This document shows positions 44,544-54,092 of a DNA stretch of 64,000 nucleotides, in pieces. The DNA is taken from contig CAZYOF010000002.1 in the NCBI GenBank assembly GCA_964648485.1, positions 124,001 to 188,000 on the forward strand, written 5' to 3'. The position numbers and the translations under genes were made by a program. The stretch is from DAIOEK01 sp964648485. Lineage in GTDB: Bacteria; Chloroflexota; Anaerolineae; Anaerolineales; Anaerolineaceae. Each line of letters opens with the position of its first letter. Position 1 is the first letter of the stretch. The notes under the pieces were generated by a model. It did not search any database and was not told the origin of the DNA. It saw nothing but the letters and a program-made list of their open reading frames with translations.

Positions 44544-46109
44544 ATGCAGCACATCCTAAACCGTTTTAAGTCATCTGTTTCATTATCGCAGGTTTCCAGA
44601 GCGGCATTGCTGCTTCTGGTCTTCTTTGCGATTGATAAAGTACTGGCTATTCTACGACAGGTATTAACTGCCAGAGTATTCGGCCTGTCGGAAGAACTGG
44701 ATGCTTTCAACGCCGCCAACAATCTTCCAGATTTATTATTTGCACTCATCTCCGGTGGAGCGCTGGCAATAGCCTTGATACCGGTATTAAGTGAGGTGTT
44801 AACCCAGACAGGCAGACAGGCTTTCTGGCGTCTCTTTTCACAGATAGCGAACCTGGCATTCCTGGTAACAGCAATTTTGGCGGTCATTATTGGGTTATTT
44901 GCTGAGTCGCTAGTAGGATGGCGGCTGGGTATCGCGCCTGGATTCCACTCTGATCAGCAACAGTTGGTAGCGGAATTGATGCGGTTGAATCTCATTGCTA
45001 CATTGATTTTCTCAATCAGTGGCTTGGTCATGGCTGGATTGCAGGCAAACCAGCACTTTCTTTATCCGGCAATCGCACCTTTGTTATACAATGCCGGACA
45101 AATATTTGGCGCAGCTATCCTTGCCCCTGCCAGGGGATTGGTGATAGCCGGTATCCAGTTGCCAGCATTTGGCATGGGAATCCATGGGCTGGTGCTGGGG
45201 GTGATTATTGGGGCGGTACTGCACCTGGTGATCCAAATACCTGGATTGTTGAAATACAAATTCATCTGGTTTTCCAGCCTGGGCTTGGATTCAGTAGAAG
45301 TACTGAAAGTGCTGCGCCTGCTCGGTCCCAGATTGGTTACGATGTTGTTTATTCAATTGATCTTTATTGCCAGAGACAATCTGGCATCTGATCTGGGAAC
45401 GGGAGCGGTCTCAGCATTAACTTATGGCTGGATGCTGATGCAAGTGCCAGAGACACTCATTGGAACTGCGCTGGGTACGGCATTATTACCGACTCTGGCG
45501 GAATTCGCTGCCCGGAAAGACTGGCAAGCCTTTGGTAACGCTATTCAAAAATGTACCTCATATCTGCTTGCTCTGACCGTGCCTGTGGCATTCATTCTCT
45601 CTCTGGGCTTAGCACCCCTCGTTAAGCTGGCATTTGGTTTTGATGATTCCGGTACTGCGCTGGTGATGCTGGCTGCACAGGGATACCTGGCGGGTTTACT
45701 GGCACATTCTGTAATTGAAGTAGGCGCTCGAGCATTTTATGCACGGCAAAACGCAATTATTCCATTGATCGCTTCAGCTGTTACCGGGGTTGTATTTATT
45801 GCAGCAGGTATTCCCCTTGCGCGGACAGGGAATGCAGAAGGGATTGCCTGGGCTACATCGATTGCCTTTACGGTTGAGATGCTGCTGCTCTTTTATTTAT
45901 TATGGAAAAAGTATGGCGTGAAAATATCCGCTGGTAGCACAATATTCCGGACGATCCTGGCAAGTATTATTTGTGGTGGAATCGTTTGGGGAATGGAAAG
46001 AATATTGCCTATGTCAGGATGGCTGGCATCTATTATCGCTATGGGGACAGCAGGTTTATTCATGCTGGTTGTAGTCTGGAAGGATATACGGGAAGTCTTG
46101 CGGATTTAA
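44544..46109 (+). CDS. murJ: Lipid II flippase MurJ
   Basis: This 521-residue MOP-superfamily flippase has fourteen predicted helices and moves lipid II across the membrane for peptidoglycan synthesis. MurJ features seen are the N-terminal KVLAILRQVLTARVFGLSEELDAFNAANNLPDLL block, then SGGALAIALIPV and QVPETLIGTALGTALLPTLAE. The conserved Arg/Asp charges in the cavity region are present in these motifs. AGGA lies upstream of the ATG. Confidence 0.93.
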   Translation: MQHILNRFKSSVSLSQVSRAALLLLVFFAIDKVLAILRQVLTARVFGLSEELDAFNAANNLPDLLFALISGGALAIALIPVLSEVLTQTGRQAFWRLFSQIANLAFLVTAILAVIIGLFAESLVGWRLGIAPGFHSDQQQLVAELMRLNLIATLIFSISGLVMAGLQANQHFLYPAIAPLLYNAGQIFGAAILAPARGLVIAGIQLPAFGMGIHGLVLGVIIGAVLHLVIQIPGLLKYKFIWFSSLGLDSVEVLKVLRLLGPRLVTMLFIQLIFIARDNLASDLGTGAVSALTYGWMLMQVPETLIGTALGTALLPTLAEFAARKDWQAFGNAIQKCTSYLLALTVPVAFILSLGLAPLVKLAFGFDDSGTALVMLAAQGYLAGLLAHSVIEVGARAFYARQNAIIPLIASAVTGVVFIAAGIPLARTGNAEGIAWATSIAFTVEMLLLFYLLWKKYGVKISAGSTIFRTILASIICGGIVWGMERILPMSGWLASIIAMGTAGLFMLVVVWKDIREVLRI

Positions 46110-46126
46110 CATAGAATTAGATTTCC

Positions 46127-46600
46127 TCAACCCTCCCGATCTAATTTATCAGGGATAGTAACATCCAAACCACTGAGCCACTGAATGTCTAATTTCCATT
46201 GAAACTGGCTGCGATATTCAAATAGTTCAAATGCTTCACGAATATAAGCGTCAACCTGACTCGGTGTCCAAAGGTTGATGCGCATAATATGGCGGCGGGC
46301 AAGGTCTTCCCAACCCATTTCGCGGGCAAGTGCCATATGTTTAGCCCGATGACATTCCCTGCAAAGAGCGACAAGCCCATCCAGTTTTTGCGTATAGGTG
46401 ACTTCATCATATACCCAGATCTCATGACATTCGAGAGATCTACCACCATTTAGAGACCCACAGATTTCACAACGCCCACCCGCTTCATAGATGCGCCACT
46501 GGCGCAGCTTTTCCCAGTCTTTTTTGCTCAAATTGGAGCGTAGATTGGAAAAGAAACATGTACGGGGAACCATTTCGATTACAAGGGGAAAATCTGCCAT
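46127..46600 (-). CDS. HNH-endonuclease-like zinc protein
   Basis: This 157-residue protein has an HNH-type core: CEICG (first CxxC), LECHEIW (HE of HNH), then LVALCRECHRAKH (second CxxC plus His). A C-terminal ~70-residue helical part has no named motif. HNH domains cut DNA, but this one could be a housekeeping nuclease or a non-catalytic zinc domain. The start at 46600 is preferred; the longer frame to 46744 only reads the antisense of the next gene. It converges on murJ. Confidence 0.72.
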   Translation of the reverse strand: MADFPLVIEMVPRTCFFSNLRSNLSKKDWEKLRQWRIYEAGGRCEICGSLNGGRSLECHEIWVYDEVTYTQKLDGLVALCRECHRAKHMALAREMGWEDLARRHIMRINLWTPSQVDAYIREAFELFEYRSQFQWKLDIQWLSGLDVTIPDKLDREG

Positions 46601-46622
46601 AAAATTTATCCAATTATTAGAA

Positions 46623-47780
46623 CTATTCGCTGATATCCTCAAGATCCCAGGGTGTGACGGTTCCGGGCACATCCCGGAACAGAGAAGAAAGGATCTGCTC
46701 GCGGTAATTGGGCAGCAAATCCGCTGCCGCGCGGAGCATGCCAAAGCAGCCGGTGATCATCATGTCTCCAAAAGGTGCAGGGAAATAGCTGCGGAATTTG
46801 GAAGCGTGGATCATATTTCTTCGTGGTCCTGTAACAACCAGGTCAAACTCACCTTTCCCCCATGTCAGCGGAGAATGATCATACATCAGTGAACCATGAC
46901 CATGATCATCGAACACTTCAGATCTGTCCAGCGTGCCTGTAAACAATGCCTCTATGTAATGGTCCAGTTTCTGCGTGGATAATAGACCGGTATGGTGTTC
47001 GAATAAACCTTCTATGGTTTCCTGGCTCAGTCTAAATGCCAGGGTGTGAAAATTACCAATATTTACAATCACCTTGTGAACAAGATTTTGGACACGATGA
47101 TCAAGTAATGCGCCTGCAATGGCAGCTGGCGCGGAATCCATAAGGATGAGTTCCCCCGGGGTGTCTTTGGCAGAATGTGAAACTGCTTGCAAGCGAGACA
47201 TAATCGGTGGGATCTGGTCTCGGGTAAAGGCAAATGTACTTAATGAATTCTTTTGGAGAATTCTTTCATTTAAGTAATCAAACCTGAACTGCCGGTCAGA
47301 TATCTCTGGCGGGGCATCGCCATGATCGAATACAGATAATGCTACACCTGCGATCCCTTCGAGGGAAATTCCATATGCCGAAAATGTTTGAGTAATTGCC
47401 CTGTAATTGAAATCAGCCAGTTCTACACGTTGAACATCTTGTGGAAGGGCAGCCAATTCATCTTCAGATACCAGTGTAACGCCTGTTTCCGCCACTTTCT
47501 CCAGGTCATCATTGATTGTGCGGGCTGCCTCTGCTGTAGCATAAACACGACCACCGGAACGCAGAACCGCTTCTGCTCCCCAGGTGGATGGTCCTCCCCC
47601 CATCATTACACCATGCAAGGCTACCGATAATTTCTGTCGGGCTGCCTGCCTGAGTTTCTTGAAGACCATCATGGTTGGTGACGGCAAAATGAGCTTATAC
47701 CCATTTTCCAGATCCAGCCGGGAATCAAAAAGAAAAATATCCTGAGTGCCTGTACCAATATCAATACAGAGAAATTGCAT
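46623..47780 (-). CDS. DUF1786 family protein (ASKHA-like)
   Basis: This 385-residue protein opens with CIDIGTGTQDI, a phosphate-1-like motif of the actin/Hsp70/sugar-kinase fold. Later it has VDxGxx-like NIGNFHTLAF and GCFGMLRAA segments. It belongs to the DUF1786 family, sometimes labelled pyruvate-formate-lyase-activating-like without real evidence. Its function is unknown. Its stop lies 9 bp before the PII-like gene start on the same strand and it may share that operon. Confidence 0.7.
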   Translation of the reverse strand: MQFLCIDIGTGTQDIFLFDSRLDLENGYKLILPSPTMMVFKKLRQAARQKLSVALHGVMMGGGPSTWGAEAVLRSGGRVYATAEAARTINDDLEKVAETGVTLVSEDELAALPQDVQRVELADFNYRAITQTFSAYGISLEGIAGVALSVFDHGDAPPEISDRQFRFDYLNERILQKNSLSTFAFTRDQIPPIMSRLQAVSHSAKDTPGELILMDSAPAAIAGALLDHRVQNLVHKVIVNIGNFHTLAFRLSQETIEGLFEHHTGLLSTQKLDHYIEALFTGTLDRSEVFDDHGHGSLMYDHSPLTWGKGEFDLVVTGPRRNMIHASKFRSYFPAPFGDMMITGCFGMLRAAADLLPNYREQILSSLFRDVPGTVTPWDLEDISE

Positions 47781-47789
47781 CAGATTGAT

Positions 47790-48155
47790 TTACTCTATTG
47801 GATTGCTGCGATGCAAACCGTATGCAGCTTCCACAGGGAGAACGGCCATGACACCATTGTTGGGTGAGTTCAAATCTCCGAGAATATCCTGGGTTGCATT
47901 TACAACCTTTTCCACGGTCTCTTTACCATCGATAATGGTAAAGAGAGTCCGGTTGAGTTCCTCATCCTCTTCAAAAATCGAATCCATTAAAGGCATGAGA
48001 GGCATATCTTCCCGGAGAGCCCGTTTTTTATCCAGGCTGGCTAATCCCAAACTGGGCAGGATAGTCGCGCCACACACGCCTGCGTCACGCCAACCGGAAA
48101 TTACATCTTCCAGTTTTTCAATATCATGTATGACCAAGATAACCAGATATTTCAT
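47790..48155 (-). CDS. PII-like regulatory protein
   Basis: This 121-residue protein has the beta-alpha-beta-beta-alpha-beta order of PII/GlnB-like trimers. The first half (YLVILVIHDIEKLEDVISGWRDAGVCGATILPS) matches PII-like sequences. A T-loop-like segment follows (about 45-65), then LFTIIDGKETVEKVVNATQDIL. There is no GlnB uridylylation Tyr motif. Its ATG overlaps the antiporter stop (4 bp), so it is translationally coupled to the antiporter. A role as nucleotide-sensing regulator of that antiporter is inferred from coupling only. Confidence 0.72.
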   Translation of the reverse strand: MKYLVILVIHDIEKLEDVISGWRDAGVCGATILPSLGLASLDKKRALREDMPLMPLMDSIFEEDEELNRTLFTIIDGKETVEKVVNATQDILGDLNSPNNGVMAVLPVEAAYGLHRSNPIE

Positions 48156-49381
48156 GCTTCCTCCGCTTCTTTTTGAGTGGAAAGTTCTGGTTCAACTGCT
48201 TTAGGTTTTTGAAATAATGCCCGCAGGAAAGGTGGTGTGACGATGGTAGTGATTACCACCATTCCTACGACGGCAGAAAACTCATTGGTATTCACAAGAC
48301 CTTCGCGAATGCCTACCGAAGCTACGATCAGTCCTACTTCTCCGCGGGAGATCATTCCCGCGCCCAATTGAAGAGCCTCGCGATTTGTGAACCCGGCAAA
48401 TTTTGCACCTAATCCAGAGCCCAGCAGTTTGCCCAGAATGCCAAACAGGCTGATAGCCAGAAGCAGCCACAGGGCATCCAGCTTCAGCTCGCGCAGATCA
48501 AGTGATAATCCGATGCTGATGAAAAATATTGGAATGAAGAAGCTGTATCCGATTGCCCGCAGACCAGTTTCGAGACGTTGTTTTTCAGGGCTCCGGGAAA
48601 ACATCAATCCGGCAATGAATGTTCCAGTGATGGCTGCCATTCCTCCAATTACCTCTGCGCCCAGACCATAAATCAGCATAATCACCAGTGAAAGGGTGAG
48701 AATACCCTGGCTGATAGGACGTTGGTGTACTGCGTGGGCAAGTTTGGGTAATACCCAGATGCCTATGGCAAGAGATAATAGTAGGAAGAGCAGGATTTTT
48801 CCAAAGATTAATAGAATGGCAAGAACTGACCCACCGCCTGAAATGAGGGCGAGAAAAACCGAAAGCAGGATGATGACTAACACATCATCAAAAACAGCAG
48901 CGCCGAGTAATCCCAACCCTACTCTGGAACGGAGCATTTTCAACTCCATCAGAGTTTGAACTGAAATTGAAACGCTGGTTGCGCCCATAGTTAACCCCAG
49001 AAATAAACTTCCACCCAAATCCATACCAAAAGCTGTACCAATGCCCCAACCCATCAGGACAGGGAAAATTACACCTAATATCCCTGCTAGAGCGGATACT
49101 TTAAATTGCTGCTTTAAATCATTGATATGCAGTTCCATCCCTGCCAGAAACATCAAGAGTAATACACCAAATTCACCAAATTCATGGACAATTTCTGGAA
49201 GGTGTACATCAGAGATAAAAGATAAATGGGTTACATCCAACAAAGAAGGACCAAGAATAAGTCCGATGATCAACTCACCAAGTACTGATGGTTGTCCAAT
49301 TCTGGTTGCAAGATAACCCGCCAGTTTTGCTGCAAGTAGTATCACAACAATAACGGCTGCAAGTTGTAAGAATGGCGACAT
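48152..49381 (-). CDS. CPA2-family cation:proton antiporter
   Basis: This 409-residue membrane protein has about twelve to thirteen helices. The CPA2 signature is visible: GQPSVLGELIIGLILGPS near the N-terminus, then the AAVFDDVLVIIL segment, where paired Asp residues carry ions, and GMISRGEVGLIVASVG. It exchanges Na+ or K+ for protons. There is no C-terminal RCK/TrkA domain, so control by the coupled PII-like protein is plausible. The start at 49381 has AGGT upstream; the longer frame is unsupported. Confidence 0.9.
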   Translation of the reverse strand: MSPFLQLAAVIVVILLAAKLAGYLATRIGQPSVLGELIIGLILGPSLLDVTHLSFISDVHLPEIVHEFGEFGVLLLMFLAGMELHINDLKQQFKVSALAGILGVIFPVLMGWGIGTAFGMDLGGSLFLGLTMGATSVSISVQTLMELKMLRSRVGLGLLGAAVFDDVLVIILLSVFLALISGGGSVLAILLIFGKILLFLLLSLAIGIWVLPKLAHAVHQRPISQGILTLSLVIMLIYGLGAEVIGGMAAITGTFIAGLMFSRSPEKQRLETGLRAIGYSFFIPIFFISIGLSLDLRELKLDALWLLLAISLFGILGKLLGSGLGAKFAGFTNREALQLGAGMISRGEVGLIVASVGIREGLVNTNEFSAVVGMVVITTIVTPPFLRALFQKPKAVEPELSTQKEAEEA

Positions 49382-49561
49382 GTTGTTTACCTGTTTTTGG
49401 GTTGGACTTAGTTTACCATATCCAATCATCATTTCTGCACCAGATGGAGAAGGCAAGAGAAATAAATGGGGGAATTCCCATTTTTACGTAACATTGCAAA
49501 CCATTCAGTTGCAACCGTATAATAATTTCGGTCAAAAATTCCTGTTTATCTGGAGCCTGTG

Positions 49562-51028
49562 ATGAAAAATGCCCAGAGAATTATTATCTTTGCAATGATT
49601 TTTATTTTTGTCATCTCGTGCACAGTCACCTCTGTGCAAAAAGACGATGATATAGTGCCAACGAATGGCAAACCAGCCATGACACCAACAAAAGTCTTTA
49701 TACCTGAAGCAACCATCGCTCCGGTTGAATCCACCGCCACACCAGAAAAAAAACCCGTAACCGAGCTCAACCAGAATGGTCCCTATATATTATTTTCTGC
49801 TGTTTCGGGCATCTGGATAAGCAATCCGGATGGTAGTGTGATGACAAAACTGACCGATCTCTCTGCGGAAATGGCAGACCTGCACGCAATTGTTTCACCT
49901 GCTGGTGACAGGATTGTGTTTGTGTCACAAGATCAAGATGGTCTCAACCTGGTGGAAGTTTTGATCCCATCCGGGGAAACCAGGATTTTAACCAGACTAC
50001 TGGATGTAACCCAGGATGAGCTGGTATCAGATCCCACCGGTAAAAAGGCTCTGGCATACTATGCAATTTTTAATTATCCCTCTGTTGCATGGAATCCGGG
50101 AAATGCCAGTTTGCTGGCTTTTACTGGAGCAATAGATGGAGATACATCAGATTTGTATCTGTATGATATTTCGACTGATGAAATTTTCCGTTTGACCGAT
50201 GGGAAATCCCAGGCGATCTTCCCCAACTGGTCACCGGATGGCAGATTTGTTATTCATTACGGGGTAAGCTGGGTTCCTCCATTTGGCGGGGCAATTGTGG
50301 GTTACAACCGGCTGGATGGTATCTGGGCAGTAGATGTCACCACGAAAAAAGTCATCCAGCAACCAAAACCGCAAGGAAAGGATCTCATAAACCTTGGATG
50401 GAAAGATCCGCAGAACTACTATTCTTATGACAGTGTGGATATCTGTGGCAGTCAGAACTTGCGACTGGTAAATGCAGAGACGGGGAAATCGGAAAAAGTG
50501 ATGCAGGAAAGTTTTTACGTGATCGCAGCCCATCCAGATACCGGGCAGCTGTTGTATTCCGCTTCAGCGGATTGTAAGAACACACCCGGGCAGGGCATCT
50601 TCCTTTTTTCCCCTGAAGATGGCAGTATCAAGCAACTGGCTGAAGAAAAGGCATACGAGATTTCCTGGCTGCCAGAAAGCCGTGTCTTTTTCGCTTATCC
50701 GGTTGGTCTATTTGATGATAACGGAACCCGCTTTGAACCGCCAGTAAAAGAAAATTCATTCCATCCTGCGATATCCACGAAAGGATACCAGGCATGGGAA
50801 GTTATCGAAAACCGGCAGGGCAGGGTTGTGATCTCGACAGACGGTCATGAATGGATGACTCAGCAGGTCGGATTAATGGATAGCCTTTTGTGGGATCCGG
50901 TAAACGGAGATACCCTGTTTATCGCCCTAAATAATGGAACGATTTATACCGCGATATACCCAGAGTTTATTCCAAAAATCACCGGGAACATTCCCGGTAG
51001 AATCAGACAGATGATCTGGCTGCCCTGA
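49562..51028 (+). CDS. Lipoprotein with TolB-like beta-propeller
   Basis: This 488-residue lipoprotein has an N-terminal signal and lipobox FVISC, then a Pro/Thr/Lys linker. It has about six PD40/TolB-like blades with motifs such as SAVSGIWISNPDGS and WSPDGRFV. The fold is a protein- or ligand-binding scaffold. Many Asp-containing loops could bind metal. It is divergent from the antiporter operon, and GGAG lies just upstream of the ATG. Function unknown. Confidence 0.75.
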   Translation: MKNAQRIIIFAMIFIFVISCTVTSVQKDDDIVPTNGKPAMTPTKVFIPEATIAPVESTATPEKKPVTELNQNGPYILFSAVSGIWISNPDGSVMTKLTDLSAEMADLHAIVSPAGDRIVFVSQDQDGLNLVEVLIPSGETRILTRLLDVTQDELVSDPTGKKALAYYAIFNYPSVAWNPGNASLLAFTGAIDGDTSDLYLYDISTDEIFRLTDGKSQAIFPNWSPDGRFVIHYGVSWVPPFGGAIVGYNRLDGIWAVDVTTKKVIQQPKPQGKDLINLGWKDPQNYYSYDSVDICGSQNLRLVNAETGKSEKVMQESFYVIAAHPDTGQLLYSASADCKNTPGQGIFLFSPEDGSIKQLAEEKAYEISWLPESRVFFAYPVGLFDDNGTRFEPPVKENSFHPAISTKGYQAWEVIENRQGRVVISTDGHEWMTQQVGLMDSLLWDPVNGDTLFIALNNGTIYTAIYPEFIPKITGNIPGRIRQMIWLP

Positions 51029-51030
51029 GA

Positions 51031-53949
51031 TTAAACATCCTGACAGGGTGGATTATGTGCAAGCGTGCCGTTTTCCTTTAAATATTTTTGTAAATATTTA
51101 CCGGTATAGCTCCTTGGGTTTTGGCAGATATTCTCCGGGGTACCGGTAGCAATAACCTCACCACCCATATTTCCACCTTCTGGACCCAGATCGATGACGT
51201 GATCTGCAACCTTGATAATATCGAGGTTGTGTTCAATGATCAGCACACTATTCCCAGAATCTACCAGCCGTTGAAGCACTTCGATAAGTTTATGCACATC
51301 TGCAGCGTGTAATCCGACAGAAGGTTCATCCAGCACATAAAAAGTGCGCCCTGTTGCTCTACGGGAAAGCTCTTTTGCCAATTTAACGCGCTGCGCTTCG
51401 CCACCAGATAGTGTAGTGCCCGATTGACCGATTTTTATATAACCGAGACCGACATCCTGTAATAATTTCAGTTTGTTGGCTATGGCAGGGAATGCGGAGA
51501 AGACTTCCAGACCGCTATCGACCGTGGTGTCCAGAATATCTGCAATCGAAAGTCCCTTGAATTTCACCTGGAGAGTTTCACGGTTGAAGCGGGCTCCGTG
51601 GCAGACATCGCAGGGAACATATACATCCGGCAGGAATTGCATTTCGATACGCAGTTGACCCTGTCCCTGGCAGGCTTCACACCTTCCTCCGTGAACATTG
51701 AAAGAAAATCTTCCAGCTTTATACCCTCGCATCTTACTTTCTGGTAATTCTGTAAATAAGGATCGGATTTCATCGAACATTCCCGTATAAGTACCCGGGT
51801 TGGAACGGGGTGTTCTCCCGATAGGCGACTGGTCGATATTAATAATCTTATCCAGATGCTCCAATCCTTCGATCCGGTCATGCTCGCCAGGCTGGGTGTG
51901 GGCACCATTCAAATCTCGGGCAAGAGCCGCATATAAAACATCAACCATCAAAGTCGATTTTCCTGAACCGGAAACACCCGTGATGCAAACCAGCTTACCC
52001 AATGGTATTTCCACATCTACATTTCGAAGATTGTTTGCCCGGGCACCCCGTATTGTCAGATGTTTGCCATTTCCGGTTCGGCGGTTTTCCGGCATTGGCA
52101 CATGCATCCTGCCGGAAAGATATGCCCCGGTGAGTGATTTAGGGTGTGCCAGAATCGTATGAATGTCACCCTCGGCAACAATATGACCTCCATGAACACC
52201 TGCCGCCGGTCCCAGATCAATGATCCAGTCGGCAGACCGGATGGTCTCATCATCATGTTCCACCACCAGCACCGTATTGCCCAGGTCACGCAAACCTTTT
52301 AATGTATCCAGCAAACGGCAGTTGTCACGCGGATGTAAGCCAATGGATGGCTCATCCAGTACATATAGAACGCCCATCAAGCGCGAGCCAATCTGGGTTG
52401 CCAGCCGGATGCGCTGCGCTTCTCCGCCCGAAAGCGATCCTGCCGGACGGCGAAGGGTTAAATAGTTCAAGCCAACGTTAACCAGAAAACCCAGACGCGC
52501 TTCAATCTCTTTAAGGATGCGTTCTGAAATGATCTTCTGGCGGGATGTCAGGATAGATCCTTCGTGCATCAGGCTGTGGATCCAATTCAACGCCTGATTG
52601 ATCGACCATTCCGTCACCTGAAGTATGTTAATATCACCAATCGTAACAGCCAGGGCTTCAGGGCGTAAGCGGGTACCGTTACATACCGGACAGGGTTTAT
52701 TGCTCATAAATTCGGATATCTTATTGCGGATATATTCCGATTGGGTATCGCGGTAGCGGCGCATAAAATTACCCACGATCCCTTCAAAGGTGGTGCGGTA
52801 ATTTGCCGAGCGGTCTTCCCGCTGGAAGTGCATATTGATTTCCTGATCGCCTGTGCCATACAGAAGAACATGGCGCTGCTCTTCTGAAAGCTGGTTAACT
52901 GGTTTATTCATATCAATGTGATAATGCTTTGCCACTGCTTCCAGCATCTGCCAGTAATACTTACCTTCTTCGCGAGCGTTATTCCATTCCATCGCAGCGA
53001 TGGCGCCTTCATTTAATGACTTTTCACCATCCGGAATGAGCAGGTCAGGATCGATCTCCAGTTTACTGCCCAATCCCTGGCATTCGGGGCAGGCGCCATG
53101 CGGGGTATTAAATGAAAAGGTGCGCGGCTCTATTTCGGGGATGGATACCCCATGTTCAGGGCAGGCAAGATGTTCTGAAAATGGATGATCTACCGGATTA
53201 TCAGTAGTAACATCCTGGATTGTCACGTAACCTTCGCCCACTTTTAATGCTGTTTCTATAGAATCAGTCAACCGACTGCGGGATGCTTTCTTCTCTTCAT
53301 CCTCACCGTTATTATGTATGACCAATCGGTCTACCACCGCTTCAATCGTGTGAATTTTATACCGGTCAAGGTTGATTTCTTCTTCAAGTGAGTAGACTGT
53401 CCCATCCACTCTGACACGGGTAAACCCGGCTTTTCGAATTTCTTCGAATATATTCTGGTAAGTACCTTTGCGTCCCCGAACGACAGGCGCTAGAATGAGC
53501 AGTTTACTGCCTTCGGGCATGTTTTCCACGTTATCGACAATCTCCTGAGCAGATTGCTTAACCACTTCGCGTCCGCATACAGGACAATGGGGAATCCCAA
53601 CCCTGGCAAATAATAGACGCAGGTAATCATATATTTCGGTTACTGTTCCAACGGTGGAGCGGGGATTGTGTGATGTGGCTTTTTGGTCAATGGATACGGC
53701 GGGGGATAAACCATCGATGTAATCTACATCCGGTTTATCCATTTGCCCCAGGAATTGGCGGGCGTAAGCAGAAAGCGATTCCACGTAGCGGCGTTGTCCT
53801 TCGGCAAAAATGGTATCAAATGCCAGAGAAGATTTCCCTGAGCCCGACAAACCCGTAATGACCACCAGCTTATCGCGGGGAATCTCAACTGTGATATTTT
53901 TTAAGTTGTGTTCACGCGCGCCTACAACGCGAATCATGTTTTGTGTCAT
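51031..53949 (-). CDS. uvrA: Excinuclease ABC subunit A
   Basis: This 972-residue UvrA is the damage-recognition ATPase of nucleotide excision repair. It has two ABC modules, with Walker A sites GLSGSGKSS (near residue 32) and GVSGSGKST (near 640). ABC signatures SLSGGEAQR and TLSGGEAQR and zinc fingers with CPVCG, CPVCNGTR and CEACQG/CDVCHG patterns are present. Length is normal and the frame is intact. The gene stands alone; uvrB and uvrC are not in this window. Confidence 0.98.
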   Translation of the reverse strand: MTQNMIRVVGAREHNLKNITVEIPRDKLVVITGLSGSGKSSLAFDTIFAEGQRRYVESLSAYARQFLGQMDKPDVDYIDGLSPAVSIDQKATSHNPRSTVGTVTEIYDYLRLLFARVGIPHCPVCGREVVKQSAQEIVDNVENMPEGSKLLILAPVVRGRKGTYQNIFEEIRKAGFTRVRVDGTVYSLEEEINLDRYKIHTIEAVVDRLVIHNNGEDEEKKASRSRLTDSIETALKVGEGYVTIQDVTTDNPVDHPFSEHLACPEHGVSIPEIEPRTFSFNTPHGACPECQGLGSKLEIDPDLLIPDGEKSLNEGAIAAMEWNNAREEGKYYWQMLEAVAKHYHIDMNKPVNQLSEEQRHVLLYGTGDQEINMHFQREDRSANYRTTFEGIVGNFMRRYRDTQSEYIRNKISEFMSNKPCPVCNGTRLRPEALAVTIGDINILQVTEWSINQALNWIHSLMHEGSILTSRQKIISERILKEIEARLGFLVNVGLNYLTLRRPAGSLSGGEAQRIRLATQIGSRLMGVLYVLDEPSIGLHPRDNCRLLDTLKGLRDLGNTVLVVEHDDETIRSADWIIDLGPAAGVHGGHIVAEGDIHTILAHPKSLTGAYLSGRMHVPMPENRRTGNGKHLTIRGARANNLRNVDVEIPLGKLVCITGVSGSGKSTLMVDVLYAALARDLNGAHTQPGEHDRIEGLEHLDKIINIDQSPIGRTPRSNPGTYTGMFDEIRSLFTELPESKMRGYKAGRFSFNVHGGRCEACQGQGQLRIEMQFLPDVYVPCDVCHGARFNRETLQVKFKGLSIADILDTTVDSGLEVFSAFPAIANKLKLLQDVGLGYIKIGQSGTTLSGGEAQRVKLAKELSRRATGRTFYVLDEPSVGLHAADVHKLIEVLQRLVDSGNSVLIIEHNLDIIKVADHVIDLGPEGGNMGGEVIATGTPENICQNPRSYTGKYLQKYLKENGTLAHNPPCQDV

Positions 53950-54092
53950 ATTAACCGCCTGAAAATGGAAAAATTCGCAATTTATTATTATAACGCTGAC
54001 ATAATTATCATGTTCAGGTTATATATAGAACAATTGTACTATTATTTATATATAAATCAAGAAAGTAAAGGCTGAAAAGATTTCCTTCGGGC

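Noticed and set aside
46601..46744. N-terminal extension of the HNH protein
   Set aside because: The 48 extra residues are read from the coding sequence of the DUF1786 gene in another frame. The HNH domain is complete without them.
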